64,000 bases of DNA from NCBI RefSeq assembly GCF_000620105.1, contig NZ_JHVK01000003.1, positions 124,001 to 188,000 of the forward strand, read 5' to 3'. Made by a program: the position numbers and the translations under genes. Position 1 is the first letter of the stretch, and each line of letters starts with the position of its first letter. This document shows, piece by piece, positions 9,960 to 19,691 of the stretch. This DNA is from Microvirgula aerodenitrificans DSM 15089. Its GTDB lineage: Bacteria; Pseudomonadota; Gammaproteobacteria; Burkholderiales; Aquaspirillaceae. The notes beneath the pieces are model-generated. The model was given only the letters and a program-made list of their open reading frames with translations. It searched no databases and was not told the origin of the DNA.

Positions 9960-12257
9960 ATGAAATTGACACACATTGCCGCGGCCGTCATCGGGCTGAT
10001 CGCGCTGCCGGCCTGGGCCGTAGCGCCCTTTGTTGTCCGTGACATCCGGGTCGAGGGCTTGCAACGCACCGAGCCCGGCACGGTATTCAACTACCTGCCG
10101 CTCAAGGTGGGGGATACGTTTACCGACGATCGGGCCGAATCCTCCATCAAGGCGCTGTTCGCCACCGGCTTCTTTAATGATGTCCGGGTGGAGACCGAAG
10201 GCGACGTGGTTATCGTGTCGGTTGACGAGCGCCCGGTCGTTGCCCAGTTGAGCATCAACGGTTCCAAGGAGTTCGACAAGGAACAGTTGAAGAAGGCCCT
10301 GAAGGAAAACGGTCTCGCCGAGAGCCGGATTTTCGACCAGGCGCTGCTCGACCAGGCCGTCCAGGAACTCAAACGGCAGTATTTCAGCCGGGGCAAGTAC
10401 TCGGTCGAAATCAAGCCGTCGGTCAGCAAGCTCGATCGCAACCGGGTTGCCGTCACGCTCGATATCAGCGAAGGCGCTGCCGCGCGCATCAAGCAGATCA
10501 CCTTCGTCGGCAACAATGCCTACGATGCCGACGATCTGACCGACCAGATGCAGCTGTCGACCCCGGGCTGGTTCTCGTGGATCACCAAGGACGACCAGTA
10601 TTCGAAGCAGAAGCTGACCGGTGACCTGGAGAAGCTGCGCTCGTTCTATCTGAACCAGGGCTACTTCGAGTACAACATCGACTCGACCCAGGTTTCCATC
10701 AGCCCGGACAAGAAGGACATGTTCATTACCGTGAACATGACCGAGGGCAAGAAGTACAAGGTGACCGACGTCAAGCTGGCCGGTGACCTGATCGTGCCCG
10801 AGAGTGAACTGAAGCCGCTGCTGGTCATCCAGCCGGGCGAAGTGTTCACCCGCGACAAGATCAACCAGTCGGTTACCGCGCTGACCGATCGCCTCGGCCA
10901 GGACGGCTATGCGTTCGCCAACGTCAACGCCGTGCCGGAAGTGAACAAGGAAAAGGGCGAAGTCGCCTTCACCTTCTTTGTCGACCCGGGCCGCCGCACC
11001 TATGTGCGCAAGATCAACGTGACCGGCAACACCCGGACCCGCGACGAAGTCGTGCGCCGTGAAATGCGCCAGATGGAAGCCGGCTGGTACGACGCCAAGA
11101 AGATCAAGCGCTCGAAGGAACGCCTCGACCTGCTTGGATACTTCACCGACGTCAACGTCGAGACCCCGGCCGTGCCCGACACCGCCGACCAGGTCGACGT
11201 GAACTTCAAGGTGACGGAAAAGCCGACCGGCAACGTGACGCTGGGCGCCGGCTACGCGCAGGACGAAGGTCTGATCCTGTCCGCCGGGATTTCGCAGTCG
11301 AACTTCTTCGGCTCGGGCAAGGCCGTCAGCGCGTCGTTCAACACGTCGAAGCTGAACCGCTACCTGAACTTCTCCTTCACCGACCCGTACTTCACCGAAG
11401 ACGGCGTGTCGATCGGCTACGATGCCTACTATCGTCGCTACTCGCCGAACGAGACCAATACCCAGCAGTACCGCACCGACACCGTCGGCGCCGACGTCCG
11501 CTTCGGGATTCCGATCACCGAATACGACACGATCAACACCAGCCTCGGTGTCGAGCAGACCAAGGTCAAGGTCTTCGACAGCAGCCCGAGCCGCTACAAG
11601 AAGTATGTTGATGACTTCGGCACCAACAACCTGAACTATCTTTGGAAGGTAGGCTGGGCACGCGACACGCGCGACAGCTACCTGTGGCCGACCACCGGCC
11701 GCATTTCGCGCATCAACTACGAAATGTCGGTCCCGGGCAGTGACATCAACTACATGCGCCTGGTTGGCAGTCAGCAGACGTTCTTCCCGCTGACCAAGCG
11801 GCTGGTGCTGGCGCTGAATGGCGAACTGGGTGCGGTGCAGAGCTACGGCAAGACCGATTCGGTGCCGTTCTTCCAGAACTTCTACCTGGGTGGTATCGGT
11901 TCGGTGCGCGGTTACGAGAACGCGTCGATCGGCAAGAAGGACGAGAATGACGATGCCTACGGTGCAACCCGTCGTGCCATCATCAATGCCGAACTGCTGT
12001 TCCCGTTCCCGGGCATGAAGGATGACAAGACGCTGCGTGCGTCGGCGTTCTTCGATGCCGGTACGCTGTGGGGCGGCGATGGTTCGACCGCAACCTGGCG
12101 TGACAATGTGCGCTACTCTACCGGTCTGGCCCTGTCGTGGCTGTCGCCGATGGGCCCGATGAAGTTCAGTTACGCGTTCCCGCTGAAGAGTGAAGACAGC
12201 GGTGAAAACAAGGATAACCTGCAGCGCTTCCAGTTCTCGCTGGGCACAACGTTCTGA
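9960..12257 (+). CDS. bamA: Outer-membrane assembly factor BamA
   Basis: The 765-aa precursor has a signal peptide ending near LIALPAWA, five POTRA domains in the first half (first: FVVRDIRVEGLQRTEPGTVF) and an Omp85 beta-barrel with the GSVRGYENAS motif near residue 650. It ends in Phe (SLGTTF), the outer-membrane C-terminal signature. It folds and inserts beta-barrel proteins. ATG 9960 lies 10 bp after the rseP stop; an upstream in-frame start would lack a signal peptide. skp follows 14 bp downstream. Confidence 0.97.
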   Translation: MKLTHIAAAVIGLIALPAWAVAPFVVRDIRVEGLQRTEPGTVFNYLPLKVGDTFTDDRAESSIKALFATGFFNDVRVETEGDVVIVSVDERPVVAQLSINGSKEFDKEQLKKALKENGLAESRIFDQALLDQAVQELKRQYFSRGKYSVEIKPSVSKLDRNRVAVTLDISEGAAARIKQITFVGNNAYDADDLTDQMQLSTPGWFSWITKDDQYSKQKLTGDLEKLRSFYLNQGYFEYNIDSTQVSISPDKKDMFITVNMTEGKKYKVTDVKLAGDLIVPESELKPLLVIQPGEVFTRDKINQSVTALTDRLGQDGYAFANVNAVPEVNKEKGEVAFTFFVDPGRRTYVRKINVTGNTRTRDEVVRREMRQMEAGWYDAKKIKRSKERLDLLGYFTDVNVETPAVPDTADQVDVNFKVTEKPTGNVTLGAGYAQDEGLILSAGISQSNFFGSGKAVSASFNTSKLNRYLNFSFTDPYFTEDGVSIGYDAYYRRYSPNETNTQQYRTDTVGADVRFGIPITEYDTINTSLGVEQTKVKVFDSSPSRYKKYVDDFGTNNLNYLWKVGWARDTRDSYLWPTTGRISRINYEMSVPGSDINYMRLVGSQQTFFPLTKRLVLALNGELGAVQSYGKTDSVPFFQNFYLGGIGSVRGYENASIGKKDENDDAYGATRRAIINAELLFPFPGMKDDKTLRASAFFDAGTLWGGDGSTATWRDNVRYSTGLALSWLSPMGPMKFSYAFPLKSEDSGENKDNLQRFQFSLGTTF

Positions 12258-12271
12258 CCTGAGGGGGATGC

Positions 12272-12757
12272 ATGAATCTGTCCCGCATTTTGCTGCCGAT
12301 GCTGGCGTTGACCATTGCGATGCCGGCCCTGGCCGATTTCAAGATGGGTTACGTCAATATCGAGCGCCTCTACCGCGAGGCGGCGCCGGCCGTCGCCGCG
12401 CAGAAGCGGCTTGAGCAGGAGTTCGCCGGTCGCGATGGCGAACTCAAGCAGCTGGCTGACAAGGCCCGCGACCTGAAGCAGACGCTCGACAAGGGCAAGC
12501 TCAGCGCGAACGACCGCAAGTCGAAGGAGCTCGATCTGGTCTCCATCGAGCGGGAGTTCCAGCAGAAGCAGGGCCAGTTGCGGGCGGAGTTCACCACGCG
12601 CCGGAACGAGGAATTCGCTTCGGTGCTGGACCGTGCCAACCAGGCGGTGCTCGACATCGCCAAGAAGGAAGGTTACGACCTGATCGTGCAGGAAGCGGTT
12701 TACGTCAACCCGAAGCACGATCTGACCGAACGCATCCTGAAGGCGATGGACAACTGA
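12272..12757 (+). CDS. skp: Periplasmic chaperone Skp/OmpH
   Basis: The 161-aa precursor has signal MNLSRILLPMLALTIAMPALA and then DFKMGYVNIERLYREAAP, the family start, followed by a charged coiled-coil stretch (AQKRLEQEFAGRDGELKQLADKARDLKQ) forming the tentacles of the trimer. It ends YDLIVQEAVYVNPKHDLTERIL, typical of OmpH. It holds unfolded outer-membrane proteins for BamA, matching its place after bamA. Confidence 0.95.
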   Translation: MNLSRILLPMLALTIAMPALADFKMGYVNIERLYREAAPAVAAQKRLEQEFAGRDGELKQLADKARDLKQTLDKGKLSANDRKSKELDLVSIEREFQQKQGQLRAEFTTRRNEEFASVLDRANQAVLDIAKKEGYDLIVQEAVYVNPKHDLTERILKAMDN

Positions 12758-12780
12758 GCACTGTGCGTACGGTGCAACAC

Positions 12781-12810
12781 GCGGCCGGCCTAGTCGGCCG
12801 CGGTTTTTTT
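12781..12810 (+). terminator. Intrinsic terminator after skp
   Basis: A 7-bp GCGGCCG/CGGCCGC stem with a 7-nt loop is followed by a run of seven T. It sits between skp and lpxD and could set the relative level of the lpx genes. Confidence 0.8.
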
Positions 12811-12821
12811 GCAAGGCCATC

Positions 12822-13859
12822 ATGCTGACCCTGAACGATCTGGTCGCCCGGCTGGGCGGCGAACTGCATGGTGATGGCGAACGGGTCATCACCGGCGTGA
12901 ACACGCTGTCCGCAGCCGCGGATGGCGATATCGCCTTCGTGACCATCAAGCACGCCGCACAGGCGGCGACCAGCGCCGCTGCGGCGCTGATCGTCCCGAC
13001 CGCACTGGCGGGCACGCTGGCACAGCCGCATGTCGCCGTTCGCGATCCGCAGTTGTACTTTGCCCGTGTCGCCACGCTGTTTCACCCGCTGCCGGTCGCG
13101 GTGCCTGGCGTGCATCCTTCCGCCCATGTCGCCGCCAGCGCCCGCGTGGCGCCGGATGCGCAGATCGGGCCGAACGTATTTGTCGGCGAAAATGCCGTTA
13201 TCGGCCATGGTGTCATACTGTCGGCCGGCGCCTGCGTCGGCGACGGGGCGGTCATCGGCGACGGCACGCTGCTGTATGCGCATGCGGTGGTCGAGCACCA
13301 TTGCGAGATCGGCCTGCGCTGCATCCTGCATCCGGGCTGCGTGATTGGCGCCGACGGCTTCGGCAACGCGTTTGCCGGCGACCACTGGGAAAAAATTCCG
13401 CAGATCGGCCGCGTGCTGATCGGCAACGACGTCGAGATCGGCGCCAACACCACGGTCGACCGTGGTGCACTGGGCGATACCGTGATCGAGGACGGTGTCC
13501 GCCTCGACAACCTGATCCACATCGCGCACAACTGCCGGATCGGCAAGCACACTGCCATGGCGGCCTGCGTCGGCGTGGCCGGCAGCACCCGCATTGGCGC
13601 GTACTGCCTGATGGGCGGGGCGGCGATGATTTCCGGCCATCTCGATATCGGCGACCGGGTGCAGGTCTCCGGCGGTACGCTGGTGGCCAAATCCATCCGC
13701 ACCCCCGGCGTCTATACCGCCGTCTACCCGCTGGCCGAACATCGCGACTGGCTGACCAATGCCGCGCGGGTGCGCCAGATCGGCAGCCTGTTCGACCGCA
13801 TGAAGGCGCTGGAGCAAGAACTTGACGCCCTTAAGCGCCGGGACGGCAGCGGCGAATGA
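12822..13859 (+). CDS. lpxD: UDP-3-O-(3-hydroxyacyl)glucosamine N-acyltransferase
   Basis: The 345-aa protein has an N-terminal uridine-binding domain ([26 protein letters not shown]) followed by a left-handed beta-helix of hexapeptide repeats, with the catalytic His in HIAHNCRIG about residue 235. It performs the third step of lipid A synthesis, N-acylating UDP-3-O-acyl-glucosamine. It heads the conserved lpxD-fabZ-lpxA-lpxB cluster. Confidence 0.96.
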   Translation: MLTLNDLVARLGGELHGDGERVITGVNTLSAAADGDIAFVTIKHAAQAATSAAAALIVPTALAGTLAQPHVAVRDPQLYFARVATLFHPLPVAVPGVHPSAHVAASARVAPDAQIGPNVFVGENAVIGHGVILSAGACVGDGAVIGDGTLLYAHAVVEHHCEIGLRCILHPGCVIGADGFGNAFAGDHWEKIPQIGRVLIGNDVEIGANTTVDRGALGDTVIEDGVRLDNLIHIAHNCRIGKHTAMAACVGVAGSTRIGAYCLMGGAAMISGHLDIGDRVQVSGGTLVAKSIRTPGVYTAVYPLAEHRDWLTNAARVRQIGSLFDRMKALEQELDALKRRDGSGE

Positions 13860-13926
13860 ACACCAGTGCCACGGTGCTGTGCCAACCGTTGGCAGCAACT
13901 TACGAATTCAAGACAGGAAGACCCTC

Positions 13927-14385
13927 ATGAGCGACGTCTCCAACCATATCGACATCCGCGGCATCATGAAGCTGCTGCCCCATCGCTATCCGTTCCTGCT
14001 GGTCGACCGCGTGCTGGACATCGAAATCGGCAAGCGTATCCGGGCGATCAAGAACGTGACCGCCAACGAACAGTTCTTCGTCGGTCACTTCGAGCAGTAC
14101 CCGGTCATGCCGGGCGTGCTGATCATCGAAGCGCTGGCGCAGGCCGCCGGCATCCTGGCCATCAAGACCCATGATGGCGACGTGCGCCAGGAAAATGCGC
14201 TGTACTTCTTCGTCGGCATCGACAACGCCCGCTTCAAGCGCCAGGTGGTGCCGGGTGACCAGCTGGTGTTCGAAGTGGAAATGCTCCGCGTCGCCCGCGG
14301 TATCGGCAAGTTCTCCGCCCGTGCCCTGGTCGATGGCGAAGTCGCCTGCGAAGCCGAACTGATGTGTGCCCGCCGGGAGATCTGA
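13927..14385 (+). CDS. fabZ: 3-hydroxyacyl-ACP dehydratase FabZ
   Basis: The 152-aa hot-dog-fold enzyme contains [13 protein letters not shown] with the active-site His and [14 protein letters not shown] with the active-site Glu. It removes water from 3-hydroxyacyl-ACP and competes with LpxA/LpxD for this substrate, which explains its place among the lpx genes. ATG 13927 starts [22 protein letters not shown]; a longer frame reading back into lpxD has no family similarity. The stop is 1 bp before the lpxA start. Confidence 0.97.
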   Translation: MSDVSNHIDIRGIMKLLPHRYPFLLVDRVLDIEIGKRIRAIKNVTANEQFFVGHFEQYPVMPGVLIIEALAQAAGILAIKTHDGDVRQENALYFFVGIDNARFKRQVVPGDQLVFEVEMLRVARGIGKFSARALVDGEVACEAELMCARREI

Positions 14386-14386
14386 C

Positions 14387-15160
14387 ATGTCGATTCACCC
14401 TACGGCCCTGATTGACCCCGCCGCGCAGATCGACACTGATGTCGAGATTGGCGCGTACGCGGTCATCGGTCCGCACGTGAGTGTCGGCAAGGGCAGCAAG
14501 ATCGGTCATCACACCGTGGTCGAAGGCCATACCCGCATTGGCGAGAACAACACCGTGTTCCCGTTCGCCTCGCTGGGCCAGGCGCCGCAGGACAAGAAAT
14601 ACGCCGGCGAGGAAACCCGCCTCGAAATCGGCAACGGCAATACCATCCGCGAATTCTGCACCCTGAACCTCGGCACGGTGCAGGACGTGGGCGTGACCCG
14701 GGTCGGCAACGACAACTGGATCATGGCCTACGTGCATATCGCGCATGACTGCCAGGTCGGCGATCACTGCATCCTGGCCAACAACGCCACGCTGGCCGGT
14801 CACGTGACCCTCGGCGACTGGGTGGTGCTTGGCGGCCTGACCGCACTGCACCAGTTCTGCCATGTCGGCGCCCATGCCATGACGGCCGGCGGCTCGATCG
14901 TGGTGCAGGACATTCCGCCGTACGTGATGGCCGCCGGCAACCATGCGTCGCCGGTCGGCATCAACAGCGAAGGGCTGAAGCGTCGCGGGTATTCCGCCGA
15001 GGCGATCAAGGCCATCCGCATGGCGTACAAGCAGCTCTACCGCAACGGACTGAGCTTCGACGATGCGAAGGCGCAGATCGCGAAGGGGTCGGAAACGGTG
15101 ACCGAGCTGGCTCTTTTCAACGAATTCTTCGCCCGGACCACGCGCGGCATCATCCGCTAA
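14387..15160 (+). CDS. lpxA: Acyl-ACP:UDP-GlcNAc O-acyltransferase
   Basis: The 257-aa protein is a left-handed beta-helix from hexapeptide repeats ([28 protein letters not shown]) with the catalytic His in [20 protein letters not shown] and a C-terminal helical domain ([25 protein letters not shown]). It commits UDP-GlcNAc to lipid A. ATG 14387 matches the family start. lpxB follows after 3 bp. Confidence 0.97.
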   Translation: MSIHPTALIDPAAQIDTDVEIGAYAVIGPHVSVGKGSKIGHHTVVEGHTRIGENNTVFPFASLGQAPQDKKYAGEETRLEIGNGNTIREFCTLNLGTVQDVGVTRVGNDNWIMAYVHIAHDCQVGDHCILANNATLAGHVTLGDWVVLGGLTALHQFCHVGAHAMTAGGSIVVQDIPPYVMAAGNHASPVGINSEGLKRRGYSAEAIKAIRMAYKQLYRNGLSFDDAKAQIAKGSETVTELALFNEFFARTTRGIIR

Positions 15161-15163
15161 ACC

Positions 15164-16336
15164 ATGACGCTTTTTCACCGCACGACTTCCTTTCGAGTAG
15201 CCATGGTCGCTGGCGAAGCCAGCGGAGACGGCCTGGGTGCTGCCCTGATGGCGGCGCTGAAGGCGCTGCATCGCGACATCGAGTTCGTCGGCATCGGCGG
15301 ACCCCGGATGCAGGGGGAGGGGCTGAACAGCCTGTACCCGCAGGAGGCGCTGGCCGTGCGCGGCTACGCCGAAGTGATCCGCAGCCTGCCGCGCCTGCTG
15401 CGCATCCGCCGTGGCCTCAAGCGCGCGCTGCTTGATGAACGCCCGCACGTGTTCATCGGCATCGACGCACCCGATTTCAACCTCGGGCTGGAAACCGCGC
15501 TGAAGCGTGGCGGTGTGCGCACCGTGCACTACGTCAGTCCGTCGATCTGGGCATGGCGCGGCGAACGCATCCACAAGATCAAGCGCGCGGTCGACCATGT
15601 GCTGGCGCTGTTCCCGATGGAAGCGCCGCTGTACAAGGCTGCCGGCGTGCCGGTCACCTATGTCGGCCATCCGTATGCCGACAACTTCGACCTGGAACCG
15701 GACCGCGAAGCGGCGCGCAAGGTGCTGCGCGTGGCGCAGGACGTGCCGGTGTTCGCCGTGCTGCCCGGCAGCCGCGTGTCCGAAGTCGACTACATGGCGC
15801 CGCTGTTCATCGCCACCATGCGCCGGCTGCTGGCCTCACGCCCGGATGCCCAGTTTGTGGTGCCGATCGCGACCCGGCCGACCATGGAACGCTTCCGCCA
15901 CCACCTTTACGCCGAAAAGGCCGAAGACCTGCCGATCCGCGTGCTGTTTGGCCATGCGCGTGAAGCGATGGTCGCTTCCGACCTGGTACTGGCCGCCAGC
16001 GGCACGGCAACGCTGGAAGTGGCGCTGGCCAAGCGGCCGATGGTCATCAGCTACAGGGTGTCCAACAGCACGTATCGGCTGGTGAAAAAGAAACTGCGCC
16101 TGCCGTACGTGGGCCTGCCGAATATCCTGTCCGGCCGCTTTGTCGTACCGGAGCTGCTGCAGGATGACGCAACCGCCGACAACATCGCCCAGGCCGCACT
16201 GAACGCGCTGGACGACCCGCGCTACCGCGAATGGCTGTCGAAGCGTTTTGCGAGCCTGCACCGCGAGCTGCAGCGCGACGGCGCCAGCCTGGCCGCGCGC
16301 ATCGTGCTGCAGATCGCCGGCGTCGGCTCACGCTGA
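15164..16336 (+). CDS. lpxB: Lipid-A-disaccharide synthase
   Basis: The 390-aa GT-B glycosyltransferase carries VAMVAGEASGDGLGAALM near the N-terminus, FIGIDAPDFN, the SPSIWAWRGERIHKIKRAVDHVLALFPME segment and FAVLPGSRVSEV, all typical of LpxB. It joins lipid X to UDP-2,3-diacylglucosamine at the membrane. It ends the envelope cluster; the rnhB gene often found next is absent, and a tRNA and prophage follow. Confidence 0.97.
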   Translation: MTLFHRTTSFRVAMVAGEASGDGLGAALMAALKALHRDIEFVGIGGPRMQGEGLNSLYPQEALAVRGYAEVIRSLPRLLRIRRGLKRALLDERPHVFIGIDAPDFNLGLETALKRGGVRTVHYVSPSIWAWRGERIHKIKRAVDHVLALFPMEAPLYKAAGVPVTYVGHPYADNFDLEPDREAARKVLRVAQDVPVFAVLPGSRVSEVDYMAPLFIATMRRLLASRPDAQFVVPIATRPTMERFRHHLYAEKAEDLPIRVLFGHAREAMVASDLVLAASGTATLEVALAKRPMVISYRVSNSTYRLVKKKLRLPYVGLPNILSGRFVVPELLQDDATADNIAQAALNALDDPRYREWLSKRFASLHRELQRDGASLAARIVLQIAGVGSR

Positions 16337-16344
16337 TCCCCGCC

Positions 16345-16374
16345 AGGCCCCGCCGCTACTGGCTTGCGGGGCTT
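16345..16374. terminator. Weak hairpin after lpxB
   Basis: A GGCCCCGC/GCGGGGCTT stem of about 9 bp lies 9 bp after lpxB. It lacks a good T tract, so termination is uncertain. Confidence 0.4.
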
Positions 16375-16482
16375 GACGGCGGCGGCGGCAGTCTTTATTA
16401 TTCGCACCCTCAGTCAGCGAACGATTCGCGGCTCGGGACAGTTTATGGAATGCCGATTCATCGACATTCCGCAGGTCAGGTT

Positions 16483-16558
<76 letters not shown>

Positions 16559-16564
16559 GTAGAA

Positions 16565-16607
16565 TCAAGGGGTTAGACGGTCTCAACGTCTGACCCCTTT
16601 TTTGTTT
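16565..16607. terminator. Bidirectional terminator between tRNA and integrase
   Basis: A 12-bp stem (AGGGGTTAGACG pairing with CGTCTGACCCCT, one G-T wobble) with a T6 run covers the end of the integrase frame. It can stop tRNA transcription rightward and integrase transcription leftward, insulating host from prophage. Confidence 0.75.
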
Positions 16608-17658
16608 GTGCCGGATTTGTGCCAAACCCTCCCAAAATCGAATCCAGCCGTTTGGCATGCTCGCCCAGGTGAGCGGGCGCCAGGTGCGCGTAACGGCGAA
16701 CCATTTCGATGCTCTCCCAGCCCCCCATTTCCTGTAGCGCCGACAATGGCACGCCGGCCTGAACCAGCCAGCTGGCCCAGGTATGCCGCAGGTCATGGAA
16801 CCGGAAATCCGTGATCCCGGCCCGGCGCAGGCTCGCGCGCCAGGCGGTGTTTGCATCCAGTCGCATCAGCCGTCCCTCATAGGTGAACACGAACCGCCGG
16901 TGCCGACCGAGCTGCTCGGAAATGACCGCGCAGGCCGAGTCGTTCAGCGCAACGCCGATCGCCCGGCCGGCTTTGGCCTGATCCGGGTGGATCCACGCGA
17001 CCCGTCGCTGCAGGTCGACCTGTGACCACTCCAGATTGATGATGTTGGAGCGGCGCAGACCGGTGGCCAGAGCGAACCGAATGATCGCAGCCAGATGCGG
17101 CGGCGCGCATTCGATCAGCCTCGCGGCCTCTTCGTTGGTCAACCAGCGAATCCGGCGATTCGGCGTTTTGGCTTTGGCCATGGCAGGGGCCTTGTCCAGC
17201 CATCCCCATTCATCCTGCGCTCGGCGCATCAGCGATCGCATCCACGTCAGGTAGTGGTTCCGGGTCGAGTCGGTTACCGGCTGGCCAGTGATCCGTGACG
17301 CCCCTTTCCCTTTCCCGCGACGATGAATCAGTTCGCTCACGGCCGCCTTGATCTCGTCCGCCGTGATGCCGGCCAGCGATCGGCCACCGAAATAGGTCAG
17401 GAAGTACCTGATCTTCGACTTGTCGTCGTCCAGGCTCTTTTTGCTGGCCTTCTCCCTGAGCCAGCGCAGCGCCGCCTCATCAAACGTCTTGTCGGGCTTG
17501 TCGCCCAGCCGTTCCTGTCTCCATGCTCCCGCCTTCAGTTGGTCGTACAGTTCCTGGGCGGATTTTTTGTCGCTGGTTTCAAGAGATCGTCTAACTCTCT
17601 TGCCACTCGGCGTCGTGTAATCGGCCCACCATGTTGAGCCGCGCAATCGGATACCCAT
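16573..17658 (-). CDS. int: Prophage tyrosine integrase
   Basis: The 361-aa protein MGIRLRGSTWWADYTTPSGKRVRRSLET has an N-terminal arm-binding domain, a core-binding SAM-like domain, and a catalytic domain with Arg in ATGLRRSNIINLEW, HDLRHTWASWLVQAG (His-x-x-Arg) and the nucleophile Tyr in MVRRYAHLAP. It integrates and excises the phage at the adjacent tRNA-Thr. ATG 17658 is preferred since homology starts there; the longer frame runs through the overlapping upstream gene. Confidence 0.93.
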   Translation of the reverse strand: MGIRLRGSTWWADYTTPSGKRVRRSLETSDKKSAQELYDQLKAGAWRQERLGDKPDKTFDEAALRWLREKASKKSLDDDKSKIRYFLTYFGGRSLAGITADEIKAAVSELIHRRGKGKGASRITGQPVTDSTRNHYLTWMRSLMRRAQDEWGWLDKAPAMAKAKTPNRRIRWLTNEEAARLIECAPPHLAAIIRFALATGLRRSNIINLEWSQVDLQRRVAWIHPDQAKAGRAIGVALNDSACAVISEQLGRHRRFVFTYEGRLMRLDANTAWRASLRRAGITDFRFHDLRHTWASWLVQAGVPLSALQEMGGWESIEMVRRYAHLAPAHLGEHAKRLDSILGGFGTNPAQTKKGSDVETV

Positions 17659-17879
17659 GTTCCATCCTTTCGCGCGCCCGGATTGTGCGCGCCTGCATTT
17701 TCGAGCGAGACGAGGTAGGCGACAAGCGCCGAGCGACGGAAGACCCGGGTCTTCCCGGGTTTCGACGACGGGATCTTGTTGCCGGCGACCAGGTAGCGGA
17801 GCTTTCGTTCGCTGACCTGCAGGAATCGAGCCGCTGCGTTGAGGGGGAGCGTTTCCTCCATCAGATCGAGCGTGGCCAT
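17535..17879 (-). CDS. Excisionase/HTH-type small DNA-binding protein
   Basis: The 114-aa protein MATLDLMEETLPLNAAARFLQVSERKLRYLVAGNKIPSSKPGKTRVFRRSALVAYL has a MerR/excisionase-like helix-turn-helix at residues 12-50. GGAGG precedes ATG 17879. Its last ~40 codons overlap the start of int by 124 bp in another frame, suggesting coupled expression. It is a candidate Xis steering the integrase; a plain HTH regulator is also possible. Confidence 0.7.
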   Translation of the reverse strand: MATLDLMEETLPLNAAARFLQVSERKLRYLVAGNKIPSSKPGKTRVFRRSALVAYLVSLENAGAHNPGARKDGTWVSDCAAQHGGPITRRRVARELDDLLKPATKNPPRNCTTN

Positions 17880-17937
17880 TTGCTGCCTCCATAAAAGTAA
17901 AGCCGCCCGTAGGCGGCCGTTGTTGGTGTGTCGTGCG

Positions 17938-18363
17938 TCATGCTGCCTGTCGGTCCAGCTCATTGCGGATCAGCACGCTGTCGCGCACATCCCCAATCAG
18001 CGTGACGCTGAGGCCACGGTAGATGGCGCGCAGCTCGTCAACTGCCCGTCGCGCGTCGGCCAGCTCCCGGGCCAGCACCTGGCCGCCATCCCGCAGACGA
18101 ACGAATACGGCCTCGATCGGCATGATCGGGAGCGTCCGCCGCATGCGCTGCTGGAGCAGGCGCCAGAAATCCAGCCGGCCGTCGAATGCCGGCCCAGTCC
18201 GGTACCACTGGCCGTCCCCGGCCCGAAATACCGGTATGTCGTCCTGGTCGACCAGAATGGCGCCCTCGGTATCCAGGCGGTGGAGCAGGTCGTCGATTTC
18301 GGCGAACGCCTGATAGACGCCGATGACGGTCGGTTTGATGTGCCGTCGGTGTGTGCATGCCAT
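17938..18363 (-). CDS. Hypothetical phage protein
   Basis: The 141-aa protein MACTHRRHIKPTVIGVYQAFAEIDDLLHRLDTEGAILVDQDDIPVF is unrecognised. It is mainly alpha-helical with no signal peptide or membrane segment. ATG 18363 has GGAGAG upstream and is preceded in the direction of transcription by a hairpin and T run, a punctuation shared with several prophage genes. Confidence 0.6.
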   Translation of the reverse strand: MACTHRRHIKPTVIGVYQAFAEIDDLLHRLDTEGAILVDQDDIPVFRAGDGQWYRTGPAFDGRLDFWRLLQQRMRRTLPIMPIEAVFVRLRDGGQVLARELADARRAVDELRAIYRGLSVTLIGDVRDSVLIRNELDRQAA

Positions 18364-18386
18364 GTCGGCTCTCCATAAAAGCAAAG

Positions 18387-18402
18387 CCGCCCATCAGGGC
18401 GG
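18387..18402 (-). terminator. Hairpin directly upstream of the 18363 gene
   Basis: CCGCCC/GGGCGG stem followed leftward by TTTGCTTTTATGGAG, leading straight into the ribosome-binding site of the next gene. The same design occurs at 17902-17917. Confidence 0.55.
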
Positions 18403-18463
18403 ACGTGAATTTTTGCGTGCTGTTTTCTATCGTTGAACCTCAAACCCGGTGGCGCCTACTCCC

Positions 18464-18934
18464 CTATGGCGCTGCCGGGTTTTTTTGCTCGGGCCGGGCG
18501 GCGTCGATGGCGGCGCTCAGTGCATCGTAGTCACGGCGATAGACCGGGTGCCGCTCTGCGGCATGTCCCAGCGCCAGCACGGCTTTCCTGCATGCCGCCA
18601 GCAGCTGATCGTTCTGCGCCCGCAGGCCGGCTATCTCGTCACGGTCGAGGTAGACGTTCGCCTGCAGCTCGTCGGCCTGCATGGCCTGAGAGTCCACCTG
18701 CGGCACCTCGGGCGCGGCGGCGAGCATGGCGTCGCCGAATGCTGTCGTTTCATGTCGGCCAAATCCAAGCGACCGAACTGCGCCCAGGCGCTCCAGGCGC
18801 TTCATGGCCTCTTTCGACACGTCGTGCTCGTCGGTGTCCCAGTCCTCGGCGCACTCGGCAAAGCGGATCAGGGCTTTCATGTCGTCAGCGGACAGCAGCC
18901 AGGCCGGCAGGGCTGGAGTATTTGTGTCGGTCAT
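18464..18934 (-). CDS. Hypothetical phage protein
   Basis: The 156-aa protein MTDTNTPALPAWLLSADDMKALIRFAECAEDWDTDEHDVSKEAMKRLERLG is acidic and helical. It has the linker FGDAMLAAAPEVPQ, closely matched (RDAMLAAAPEAPQ) in the neighbouring upstream gene, so the two share a module. The C-terminal half looks like a coiled coil (LDRDEIAGLRAQNDQLLAACRKA). Its start overlaps the preceding stop by ATGA-type coupling. Function unknown. Confidence 0.65.
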   Translation of the reverse strand: MTDTNTPALPAWLLSADDMKALIRFAECAEDWDTDEHDVSKEAMKRLERLGAVRSLGFGRHETTAFGDAMLAAAPEVPQVDSQAMQADELQANVYLDRDEIAGLRAQNDQLLAACRKAVLALGHAAERHPVYRRDYDALSAAIDAARPEQKNPAAP

Positions 18935-19623
18935 GATTGTGCTCCCCGGGCGCGGTCCAGCCGCTCGATCTCGGCCAGGATCAGTGCGCCGGCTTTGACC
19001 AGATCGCGGCGGGGCAGTCCCGGCTTCCACCACGAGTAATCCCACGGCCAGCCAGCCGGGCCCATGAGTTGCTTCAGTCGTTCCTGCTGATGGGCGTTGA
19101 TGGCGTAGCAGGCTGCGGCCTGTGCAAGTTCGCCATGGCTATGAACGTCGTCATGTTCCGGCGTCCATCCCTCAGCGCTTACCTGCCGCTGGCGCTCGGC
19201 CAGCACGTCGCGGGCGGCGGCCGGCTGCGGCGCCTCGGGCGCGGCGGCGAGCATGGCATCCCGGCATGCATTCCAGCCGTCCCGGTACGCCAAGTCCGGT
19301 TCCATGTCTGCCGGCATATACGGAGCGTCGCTGCAGTCGATTTCACCCGGCACGGCCGGCTGAGCGGCTACCGGCTCGGCGTAGAGCGGTTCGGCCCACT
19401 CATCCCCGTCAGCCAGTTCAACATCGGCTGCAAGGTCATGCAGGGAATGGGTATGGCTATGCCTCCACGCCACCGGCTCCGGCCTCGGCACGCTGGCGAT
19501 GACCGCCGGCAGGTCGATTCGGTCACGGCAAACCGTTCGTAAGGCAGGCATTTCCACAATGACGGTCTCGTCTAAAACAGCATCGCGCACGGCCTCGGCC
19601 ACGCGGGTCAGATAGTCATCCAT
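18931..19623 (-). CDS. Hypothetical phage protein with common early-region motif
   Basis: The 230-aa protein carries AERQRQVSAEGWTPEHDDVHSHGELAQAAACYA, a stretch common in proteobacterial prophage early regions, followed by WPWDYSWWKPGLPRRDLVKAGALILAEIERLDR. Function is unknown. ATG 19623 (MDDYLTRVAEAV) has a good AGGAGACAGGA ribosome-binding site, better than upstream Met codons. It contains the AMLAAAPEAPQ linker shared with the next gene. Confidence 0.7.
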   Translation of the reverse strand: MDDYLTRVAEAVRDAVLDETVIVEMPALRTVCRDRIDLPAVIASVPRPEPVAWRHSHTHSLHDLAADVELADGDEWAEPLYAEPVAAQPAVPGEIDCSDAPYMPADMEPDLAYRDGWNACRDAMLAAAPEAPQPAAARDVLAERQRQVSAEGWTPEHDDVHSHGELAQAAACYAINAHQQERLKQLMGPAGWPWDYSWWKPGLPRRDLVKAGALILAEIERLDRARGAQS

Positions 19624-19691
19624 TCCTGTCTCCTGAAATGCAGAACCGCCCGGGGTGGGGCGGTTCGTTGTGTGTTCATCGCGGGTCATGG

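Noticed and set aside
18001-19600. Rightward frames opposite the small early genes
   Set aside because: Leftward frames have ATGA couplings and ribosome-binding sites, whereas these rightward frames have neither.
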